Part shown: piece by piece, positions 8,481 through 16,676 of the stretch
Position numbering within the stretch: position 1 is the stretch's first letter
Layout of the letters: each line of letters begins with the position of its first letter
Origin: Rufibacter latericius
GTDB lineage: Bacteria > Bacteroidota > Bacteroidia > Cytophagales > Hymenobacteraceae
Direction: 5' to 3'
Length of the DNA: 64,000 bases
Assembly: GCF_003721515.1 (NCBI RefSeq)
Contig: NZ_RJJD01000008.1
Location: 565,666 to 629,665, forward strand
Notes under the pieces: generated by a model
Told to the model about the DNA's origin: nothing
The model's input: only the letters and a program-made list of their open reading frames with translations
The model's database searches: none
Position numbers and translations under genes: made by a program

Positions 8481-8516
8481 TTTTAAGTGGTTTTTCCTGG
8501 AATCACCCCTAAAACC
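8481..8516. repeat. Dispersed palindromic element, copy 6
   Basis: The left arm is TTTTAAGTGGTTTTTCC and the right arm TGGAATCACCCCTAAAACC, a diverged copy. It sits 14 nt past the stop of the PAP2 gene. Confidence 0.55.
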
Positions 8517-8530
8517 GCTTTCAGGAAAGG

Positions 8531-9397
8531 CTAGTTAAAGCTCTTGAAATAAGCCGGATTCTTTTTGCGGTTCTTATAGTCATCCAGGTTCATGGTGAAA
8601 GCAAAGCCGGGGGTTCCGTAAATATAGGCGGGCGACAACTGCACGATGGACGGCTTGCGGCCCCAGCGGTTCCGGTGAGAGAGGTAGGCCAAGTGCGAAG
8701 ACAGCATGCCTATACCCGCGCCCACAAACACATCTGATTGCCAGTGCTTATTGTTCAGCATCCGGAAGGCACCCACGCTGGTGGCGATGGTATACGCGCC
8801 AATTCCGTACCACGGGCTCTTGTGCTTTAGCTCTGAGTTCAAGATAGAAGCCGCCAGAAATGCCTGAGCCGTATGCCCCGACGGCATGGACTCCTTGTTT
8901 TCCCCGTTGGGCCGTTCCTGGTTGGAGACTTGCTTTATCCCAAATACCGTAACCGCGAAGATGGCCTCGGCCTTCAGAATCAAAATAGAAGTATTCAGGA
9001 AATCATGGTTGGACTTTATGTTGAAGAGGTTGGCCGCCGCCAGTTCTACGTAAGGCGCAATGAGCAATGGGTTGTCAATTTTGGTTCTGAAATTAGGAAA
9101 GTGTTTCTGAATATCCCGCTTTGCGTCATAACTACTGTAGATGCCGTTGTCTTTAATGGTGGTCAGACCGTATGCAATTAAAATAGTAGGAATAATGGTG
9201 GCTCTAAATGCTTTCGACTTGAAGAAAGGCTGCTTTACCGGTGATGCTACTGAGTCCTGGTATTTCTTTAAGGTATCTTGGGCAACTACCGGGGTCTGGT
9301 ACTTCTTAAGAGAATCTGCCTCCTGCGCCATCAGTTCCTGACTACTCAGGCCGAAACACAGGGTGAGGGCAAGCCAAATACGTACTATGTTTTTCAT
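8531..9397 (-). CDS. PAP2-family membrane-associated phosphatase
   Basis: The product (288 residues from the ATG at 9397) has a signal peptide ending at ELMAQ. The acid-phosphatase/PAP2 motifs are present: KQVSNQERP (C1), MPSGHTAQAF (C2) and FRMLNNKHWQSDVFVGAGIG (C3, the catalytic His next to a conserved Asp). C3 carries Phe-Arg in place of the more common Ser-Arg. Hydrophobic segments flank the motifs, as in lipid phosphatases such as undecaprenyl-pyrophosphate or phosphatidate phosphatases. The substrate is unknown. A TTG two codons further upstream is possible but less likely as the start. Confidence 0.88.
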   Translation of the reverse strand: MKNIVRIWLALTLCFGLSSQELMAQEADSLKKYQTPVVAQDTLKKYQDSVASPVKQPFFKSKAFRATIIPTILIAYGLTTIKDNGIYSSYDAKRDIQKHFPNFRTKIDNPLLIAPYVELAAANLFNIKSNHDFLNTSILILKAEAIFAVTVFGIKQVSNQERPNGENKESMPSGHTAQAFLAASILNSELKHKSPWYGIGAYTIATSVGAFRMLNNKHWQSDVFVGAGIGMLSSHLAYLSHRNRWGRKPSIVQLSPAYIYGTPGFAFTMNLDDYKNRKKNPAYFKSFN

Positions 9398-9622
9398 ATG
9401 CAAATCATTGTGGAATGGGTGAGTAACCTTCTGCTTATCGTTAGAAAAAGTAAAAGAGTTACTTTAAACGGCAGATTTTTTTTTGGACTATTCTTTTCCA
9501 CAAGGCAATAAACAGACTTCAAAGCCTTAGATTTCTTCCACTTTCTCAGAACATTAGAAGAGACCCAATTCATCATCTCCATTTAGGTTTCAAGCTGGCG
9601 GCCACCTCCCGGGCCTCTTCAG

Positions 9623-10165
9623 GTGCTGCACAGAAACTGGGCTGACGTAGGAGGTGTGGGCAAAGGGTATCCCGTTCCCGGACACACTGTTTCAATTGTA
9701 ACAGATGTATTGAGACAGCGGGGAGCTTCCCTTCATGAAGCGGCCGAGATTTATGCCAAAACCGGAATTGTTCATCGGGACGCCATCATTGTGCTATGGA
9801 AAATGAAGTTCCATTATAATCTCATGCGCCCTGTTACCTATATTAATCGGTTCATTGATCCCAACTGGCAGACATTGGTACCTACTCCTCCTTATCCCGA
9901 ATATCCCTCAGCCCTTTCCTATATTGTTGGCGGAGTCATGCAGGTGTTAACCAGAGAATTAGGGAACAACATTCCGGTAACGGATAATACCTACACCTGG
10001 AATGGTTCGGCTGCCAGACAGTATCCCTCCTTTTCCAGTTTAGCCGCCGAAGTAGCCCTCTCACGGGTCTACGCAGGAATTCACTATAAAATTGCGGTAG
10101 ATGAAGGACTTAGGCTCGGGAAAATACTAGGGGATAGAGCCGCTGACATTAGATTGGGCCAGTAA
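9623..10165 (+). pseudogene. Truncated vanadium-haloperoxidase-like (PAP2 superfamily) remnant
   Basis: The 180 codons match only the C-terminal part of vanadium-dependent haloperoxidase-like proteins. The vanadate ligands Lys and Arg are kept (KFHYNLMRP), and so are the final Arg and His (SRVYAGIHY). However, the central PS(G/A)HS motif reads PSALSY, so the catalytic His is replaced by Leu. The usual N-terminal 200 or so residues are missing: the frame is closed by a TAG at 9584, and the only start is a GTG at 9623. A decayed gene is the best reading; a short functional derivative is possible. It lies next to the PAP2 phosphatase, but the two are only distantly related. Confidence 0.65.
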
Positions 10166-10232
10166 TTTTAAACATCAGTATTGTCTCCGTTGGCTACCTC
10201 CTCAAAAACTAACGTGATGAAGTTTCTTTGTT

Positions 10233-10272
10233 AAGAAAAGCCTGTTCATGTAAAGAAAAGCCTGTTCATGTA
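10233..10272. repeat. Two perfect 20-bp tandem copies
   Basis: AAGAAAAGCCTGTTCATGTA occurs twice head to tail (10233-10252 and 10253-10272) in the short space between the haloperoxidase remnant and pnuC. Confidence 0.85.
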
Positions 10273-10309
10273 AGCAGAAATATCAATACCTAAACGAAAG
10301 CACTTCCTT

Positions 10310-10936
10310 CTAACCAGCCAATGCTTGGGCACCATGCTTCTGCTGATCACGCTGTAGGCTCTTCTTCCAGTCTACATAACCCCACCAAGCCAAAGCGAGG
10401 TACAGAAAATACAACACCGCCGTTGGGTAAAGCTCCTTGTAAAGGTAAATGGGCACGTACACCGCATCTACTACAATCCAGATCAGCCAATTTTCCAGTT
10501 TTTTCCGGCTCATGAGCCATTGGGCTCCTAAACTTACGGCAGTGGTGGCGGCATCCCAGTAAGCTAAATCGGCATCGGTGTTGTAGTGCAGGTAGGTACC
10601 CAGACCGGCCGTAAAAAGCGGCACAAACAACAGCAGCCATATCCAGTGCTTAGACGTCATTCTGGTGACGGGTCGCTCCTCCCGGTGGTTTCCTTTGTAG
10701 AGCCATAGGTACCAGCCATAGAAATTGAGCCCGGCAAACATCACTTGCAGGCCCATGTCAGCATACAGGCGGGCGTCGTAGAATATGATGATGTACAAGG
10801 TCACGCTGATGAGCGCGATGGGAAAGGTCCAGATGTTTTGTTTGGCGGCGAGCCACACACACAGCAACCCGGTGATCACGCCTACTACCTCGGTGACCGT
10901 TGCTAGATCCCAAGTACCTGGGGAGAGAAAATCCAT
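10310..10936 (-). CDS. pnuC: Nicotinamide riboside transporter PnuC
   Basis: This 208-residue inner-membrane protein has about seven hydrophobic segments. Diagnostic PnuC features are the opening TEVVGVITGLLCVWLAAKQN, NIWTFPIALISV, LQVMFAGLNFYGWYLW in the middle and ENWLIWIVVDAVYVPIY near the end (the NWxxW motif). It imports nicotinamide riboside by facilitated diffusion, with trapping by cytoplasmic phosphorylation; the NadR-like kinase at 6845-7357 is the obvious partner. The gene is diverged from the rhodanese gene at 11097. Confidence 0.93.
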   Translation of the reverse strand: MDFLSPGTWDLATVTEVVGVITGLLCVWLAAKQNIWTFPIALISVTLYIIIFYDARLYADMGLQVMFAGLNFYGWYLWLYKGNHREERPVTRMTSKHWIWLLLFVPLFTAGLGTYLHYNTDADLAYWDAATTAVSLGAQWLMSRKKLENWLIWIVVDAVYVPIYLYKELYPTAVLYFLYLALAWWGYVDWKKSLQRDQQKHGAQALAG

Positions 10937-10959
10937 AAAGAAAGAATTGGCCTGTTTGG

Positions 10960-10995
10960 GTTTTCGGGCGCTTTCTCAGAAAACAGCCTTAAAAC
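10960..10995. repeat. Dispersed palindromic element, copy 7
   Basis: The left arm is GTTTTCGGGCGCTTTC and the right arm TCAGAAAACAGCCTTAAAAC. It is in the divergent space between pnuC and the rhodanese gene, 23 nt upstream of pnuC. Confidence 0.65.
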
Positions 10996-11084
10996 ACAAA
11001 CGGGCATACGTAACGGGCACAAAAATAGAAGCTTCGGGATAGGTTGCTCCTTTTGCCTGGCCTAAATGGCAAATTTATTTGAGG

Positions 11085-11092
11085 TATCTTTG
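11085..11092 (+). promoter_or_regulatory. Bacteroidota -7 box TATCTTTG
   Basis: The box is an exact match to TAnnTTTG and ends only 4 nt before the rhodanese ATG at 11097. Transcription would therefore begin at or next to the start codon, suggesting a leaderless message. I do not see a clear TTG box at the expected -33 distance. Confidence 0.55.
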
Positions 11093-11096
11093 CGCC

Positions 11097-11417
11097 ATGC
11101 TGCCAGAGATTACACCCCAACAACTGAAAGAACGCCTTGCCCAACAGGAACCCCTGCAGCTCATTGACGTGCGCGAACCGCAGGAATGGGAAATCTGCAA
11201 CCTGGGCGGCCAGCTCATTCCCCTAGCCGATCTCCCCAAACAAGCGGTTAACCTTGACAAAGGCAAAACTACCGTGCTTATTTGCCACCATGGTTTCAGG
11301 AGCGCCCAGGCCTTGATGTTCCTGCAGCAACGCCACGGCTTTACCAATCTGCTGAACCTGAAAGGCGGCGTACATGCCTGGGCAGAAGAAGTAGACCCCT
11401 CGTTTCCGGTATACTAG
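11097..11417 (+). CDS. Rhodanese-like domain protein
   Basis: This 106-residue single-domain rhodanese has LQLIDVREPQEWEICNLGG near residue 20 and the active loop ICHHGFRSAQA, which carries the catalytic Cys. It ends with NLKGGVHAWAEEVDPS. It is cytoplasmic, with no signal peptide. Single-domain rhodaneses of this type (GlpE/PspE-like) transfer sulfane sulfur from thiosulfate or act as sulfur carriers; the physiological acceptor is unknown. The start at 11097 is favoured over a frame extension to 11079, because the extension runs through the -7 promoter box. Confidence 0.9.
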   Translation: MLPEITPQQLKERLAQQEPLQLIDVREPQEWEICNLGGQLIPLADLPKQAVNLDKGKTTVLICHHGFRSAQALMFLQQRHGFTNLLNLKGGVHAWAEEVDPSFPVY

Positions 11418-11459
11418 ACGATACCGCTTTTCCCCTGTTTTTAGGGAAGTAACCCATAA

Positions 11460-13025
<1,566 letters not shown>

Positions 13026-13627
13026 GATTCGGGCAAGTCTGGCTCATTTAATTGATTTACCTCCTGTTTTGCTCTGTCTGGGTTATCCGGGCAGAGCAAA
13101 ATTTGTTTAGAAGGGCAATTTACTGCCTCTCTGCGGAAAGATGCCTTAGGAAGAGCTTTGGAGAAAGTTGGAGAGATGCAGCCAGGAGAAAGGAAAAGTC
13201 CAGAAACAGTTTTTGAAGCCTTTTAAACTAAGGGATATTAGCTTTTTCAAGAAAACAACTTGGTACAGGTTCTTCTTCCTTTCCCCACCCCTGTTCTTTT
13301 AATTCTCTCTGAACCTTACACCAACCCTCTCACTCTCAATTAATTAAAATTAAATTCCATATTATATACAGGTACAGGTTTTATTCTAAGGGAATTTAGG
13401 TGAATCATTGTCAAAAATTTAGCGTTTCCTATATAGATATAACCTATTCTGAGGCCTTATTCAACCAACTCAGATAATAAATAATTGTCTTTCAACCCCT
13501 TTCAGTTAACCTGAAAATCAGACCGAAGGGCAATTGGAAGAACATAACTTTTTTTTAGTTACTTTTAAAAAAATCTCGTATTCACCCACAGAAAATACAT
13601 AACCCGCACAAGCAGGCACTCTTTCCA
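13026..13627. other. Intergenic region, 602 nt, AT-rich
   Basis: After the guaB terminator (13067-13104) the sequence becomes AT-rich (about 13320-13620) before the phosphatase gene. No repeat copy, open frame or exact TAnnTTTG box was seen. It may hold an unrecognised promoter for the partner-switching operon. Confidence 0.5.
13067..13104. terminator. Terminator downstream of guaB
   Basis: TTTTGCTCTGTCTGG pairs with CCGGGCAGAGCAAAA around a short loop, with only two G-U pairs. A/T tails on both sides allow function in either direction. Confidence 0.8.
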
Positions 13628-15706
13628 ATGCCCCAAGACAAAACCATCAAACAGTTATGCTTTTTGACCGGAAGCGTGAGCTGGGTTTTGCTGCTGGGTA
13701 ATGTCTTGTTTTTAGCTCACCAGGGGCATACGGGTCAGGCCAATGCGGCGGTTCCTTACCTGAACAACCTGCTGTCTGTGGTGTTCATCCTGTCGGTTTT
13801 CCTGCATCAGCGCTACAACGTGCCTATTCAGCGCAGTGAGGAGTTTACTTCTCCGCTTTGGGGCCTTTTTGTGAAAGGGGGCCTTGGAGCGTACCTGTGC
13901 CTGCTTTTGCACCTTTTCTATCCTAGCCTGAACCAGCGCTGGGTGAACAGTCCCTACCTGTTGGATATTTTCTACCAGATCTTTTTTGGGTTGCTGGTGT
14001 ATTTCTTAGCCAAAGCCTTTTACACGTGGCGCCAGTTAATCCTTTACCACCGAACCAAGGATGTCCAGAGCCAATGGAAATGGTTCGAGATTCTGGTGTA
14101 TTTGTCGCTGCTGGTGCCTTTGCTGAATGTGGAGTACATGCAGCAAGTGTTCCTTCTACTGGATCTGGCCCTTCTGCTGGGGTACAGCCTGTACATGAGC
14201 GTACACCAGCGCTGGGTAGCTTTCCTGACCCTTGATAAAAAATGGGCCTGCATTTTCCTGCTCACGGCCATCTTAGCCTCCGGGGTTCTGTTCGCCAATT
14301 TCCTGTTTCTCTACACCGATTCTCCCGAACTGGAAGTAGACTACACAGACAACCCTTTCATCCTCCTCACCCTGGCCTTTGTCTTTTTGTATGCGCTGGT
14401 TTCTTTGCTGGTATCGCTTTTCAGTTTACCCACCTCCAGGGTTTTTGAGCAGCGAAACGCCGATCTCCTGAGTTTCCAGCGCCTGAGCCACACCATCCAG
14501 CAGGGACAGAACGAGGAAGAAGTGTACAAAATGCTGTTTGAGAGTGCCATCAAAGCTACTGGGGCAGATGCCGGCTGGCTTGAAATCGGTGATACGCCTC
14601 ACCTGGACACCTCCCATGTGGGGGGTACCAAGGTAGACATTGAAGTACAGACTTGGGTGAAAGCCTTGGTGAAAAAGGTACAGGAACAAGACAAAACCAT
14701 CCAAGACAGGGTGTACGTGAACGGTGATCTGGGTCTTACCCCTGAGTTCAGGCCCTTGGACAGCCCCTACAATTCCCTTTTGTTGGTCCCTTTGGCTTCT
14801 TCTAAACGCCGGTACGGCCACCTGTACCTGTTGCTGGAACTGGAACAAGGCTTTGACCCTGATACCATCAGTGTTGTGCAATCCTTTGCAAACCAGACGG
14901 TACTCACCATTGAAAACCTTCGTCTGGTGCAGGAGTCCTTGCAGAACGAGCGCTACAAAGAGGAACTCAAGATCGCGAGTCTGGTGCAGGACCGCCTGAA
15001 CCCCAAAACCTTCCCCACCGATACTTGGTTTGATATCAGTACCTACTCGCAGGCGGCCAAAGAAGTAGGCGGAGACTTCTATGACTACCTGCAACTGAGC
15101 AAGTCGCGCATCGCCATCATCATCGGGGACGTATCGGGAAAGGGGATCTCGGCGGCGTTTCACATGGCACAGATGAAAGGCATCTTTCACGGGCTCATGC
15201 AGCAGGATTTACTTCCTGATGAGTTCATGATTCAGGCCAACAGCGCCCTGAGCCGCTGCCTGGAGCGCACTTCTTTTATCACATCCTCCTTGTATATCAT
15301 TGACTATGAGATGCAAGGCGTTTCTTTCGCTCGGGCGGGCCATTGCCACACGCTTTACTATAACTCTATGATAGAAGATACGTTCTATTTTCAGACAGAA
15401 GGGTTAGGCTTGGGCATTGTTCGGGACCCGTCTTACGCCAAACGCATCCACCGGCTGCACTATGACTACAACCCCAACGATGTGATGGTCATTTACACCG
15501 ATGGTATCGTAGAGGCCCGCAACGCCCGGCAGGATGAGTACGGCGAGGAACGTTTGAAATACATGCTTTCCCAGACATACCACCTGGAGGCCGAGGACAT
15601 TAAAAGCGCTATCATCAACGACGTCAGCGACTTCAGTAATGATACCCTGCACGATGACCAAACCCTGCTCGTGATCAAGTTCAAACAGCGTCAACCTATT
15701 ATTTAG
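13628..15706 (+). CDS. Membrane SpoIIE-family PP2C phosphatase with GAF domain
   Basis: This 692-residue protein has seven or so hydrophobic segments in residues 10-280, a GAF-like region at about 290-440 (ADAGWLEIG, NSLLLVPLASSKRRYGHLYL), a coiled linker, and a C-terminal SpoIIE/RsbU-type PP2C domain (EVGGDFYDYL, IIGDVSGKGISAAFHMAQMK, RAGHCHTLYY, YTDGIVEARN). RsbU-type enzymes dephosphorylate STAS anti-anti-sigma proteins in response to a signal. The STAS protein and its anti-sigma kinase follow immediately, 20 nt downstream and overlapping, so this is the input phosphatase of a partner switch. The signal sensed by the membrane part is unknown. Confidence 0.92.
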   Translation: MPQDKTIKQLCFLTGSVSWVLLLGNVLFLAHQGHTGQANAAVPYLNNLLSVVFILSVFLHQRYNVPIQRSEEFTSPLWGLFVKGGLGAYLCLLLHLFYPSLNQRWVNSPYLLDIFYQIFFGLLVYFLAKAFYTWRQLILYHRTKDVQSQWKWFEILVYLSLLVPLLNVEYMQQVFLLLDLALLLGYSLYMSVHQRWVAFLTLDKKWACIFLLTAILASGVLFANFLFLYTDSPELEVDYTDNPFILLTLAFVFLYALVSLLVSLFSLPTSRVFEQRNADLLSFQRLSHTIQQGQNEEEVYKMLFESAIKATGADAGWLEIGDTPHLDTSHVGGTKVDIEVQTWVKALVKKVQEQDKTIQDRVYVNGDLGLTPEFRPLDSPYNSLLLVPLASSKRRYGHLYLLLELEQGFDPDTISVVQSFANQTVLTIENLRLVQESLQNERYKEELKIASLVQDRLNPKTFPTDTWFDISTYSQAAKEVGGDFYDYLQLSKSRIAIIIGDVSGKGISAAFHMAQMKGIFHGLMQQDLLPDEFMIQANSALSRCLERTSFITSSLYIIDYEMQGVSFARAGHCHTLYYNSMIEDTFYFQTEGLGLGIVRDPSYAKRIHRLHYDYNPNDVMVIYTDGIVEARNARQDEYGEERLKYMLSQTYHLEAEDIKSAIINDVSDFSNDTLHDDQTLLVIKFKQRQPII

Positions 15707-15726
15707 ATGAACCGTAAAGAAGCACG

Positions 15727-16065
15727 ATGAAAATAAAACATACTATCACCGACAATACTATCACCATCAGCCTGGATGGTGAATTAGACGCCAGCTCCTC
15801 CGTGCTACTGGATGAGGAACTTTCCAATCCCAGCATCATGATGTTTGGCAAGATTCTGGTAGACTGCAAAAACCTCAACTACATCTCCTCAGCGGGGTTA
15901 GGTGTCTTCATCTCGCATCTGCAGCGGTTCGAGGACGCCCAGATCAAGCTGATCTTCTTCAACATGCAGGAGAAGGTGCGCAATGTGTTTGAGATTTTAG
16001 GGCTTGATTTGCTCATGACCATCGTCTCTTCCTACGAAGAAGCCGTGACCATAGCCAATGACTAA
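15727..16065 (+). CDS. STAS-domain anti-sigma-factor antagonist
   Basis: This 112-residue STAS protein of SpoIIAA/RsbV type has GELDASSSVLLDEEL at the start and the phosphorylatable-serine region LNYISSAGLGVFISHL near residues 54-69. The dephosphorylated form normally binds the partner kinase and frees its target. It lies between the phosphatase gene and the kinase gene; its stop overlaps the kinase ATG (ATGACTAA), so translation is probably coupled. Confidence 0.93.
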   Translation: MKIKHTITDNTITISLDGELDASSSVLLDEELSNPSIMMFGKILVDCKNLNYISSAGLGVFISHLQRFEDAQIKLIFFNMQEKVRNVFEILGLDLLMTIVSSYEEAVTIAND

Positions 16066-16468
16066 CAAGATCCGGGTCAGTTGCGACAGGAAGAATCTTA
16101 AAGTTATCCGCGCTTTCGTGACGGATACCCTTGCGCCTGCGCACTTGTCTGAGATCATTCTAAACCAGATCATATTGGCCGTAGACGAGATCTGCGCCAA
16201 CCTGATCATCCATTCCAATAAGGAAGACAGCCGTAAGAACCTTTGCCTTACCATTTTTTACAATACGCAGGAAATTGTCATAGAACTGGAAGACAACGGC
16301 ATTCCTTTTGATCAGAGCAACTATAAGAAGCCTAACATCCTTGCCAAGATAAAGGATGGCGAGAAAGGCGGCGTAGGGGTGGCATTGGTAAACCGTATCA
16401 TGGACAAAGTTGAGTACAGCGTGCAGGACTCCGGCAACATCTGCCGGATGTACAAGTACTTAGTGTAG
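16058..16468 (+). CDS. Anti-sigma regulatory serine kinase (RsbW/SpoIIAB-like HATPase)
   Basis: This 136-residue stand-alone GHKL ATPase has an N-box ILAVDEICANLIIHS, a G1 box IELEDNGIPFD and a G2-like GGVGVALVNRIMD. Such proteins phosphorylate their STAS partner and sequester a sigma factor or other target. The start codon overlaps the STAS gene stop. No sigma factor is encoded here; the only one in the window is an ECF sigma 46 kb away with its own anti-sigma. The target is therefore unknown. Confidence 0.92.
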   Translation: MTNKIRVSCDRKNLKVIRAFVTDTLAPAHLSEIILNQIILAVDEICANLIIHSNKEDSRKNLCLTIFYNTQEIVIELEDNGIPFDQSNYKKPNILAKIKDGEKGGVGVALVNRIMDKVEYSVQDSGNICRMYKYLV

Positions 16469-16504
16469 GAGCAGGTATTTTTTCTTTTTAACACAATAAA
16501 AGGC

Positions 16505-16540
16505 GTTTTAGGCCTGTTTTGTGCAAAAGATGCCAAAAAT
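16505..16540. repeat. Dispersed palindromic element, copy 8
   Basis: The left arm is GTTTTAGGCCTGTTTTG and the right arm GCAAAAGATGCCAAAAAT. It lies downstream of the partner-switching operon. Confidence 0.65.
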
Positions 16541-16676
16541 GAGACAGGTTTTCTGCTCTCATGATTCCTTGGCACTATGTTTTTCAATAGTAGCCTGTTC
16601 TCTCCAAAAAAATGAGTAAAATTGCATATTGTTAGGGATACCTATACCCCAGACATCCTGCATTTTGCTGACATCT

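Noticed and set aside
9394-9582. 62-codon minus-strand frame upstream of the PAP2 gene
   Set aside because: It overlaps the PAP2 start and has no recognisable feature; likely chance.
14426-15190. 254-codon open frame on the minus strand inside the SpoIIE phosphatase gene
   Set aside because: It lies fully antisense to a well-supported gene, has no domain resemblance and an amino-acid composition typical of a shadow frame.
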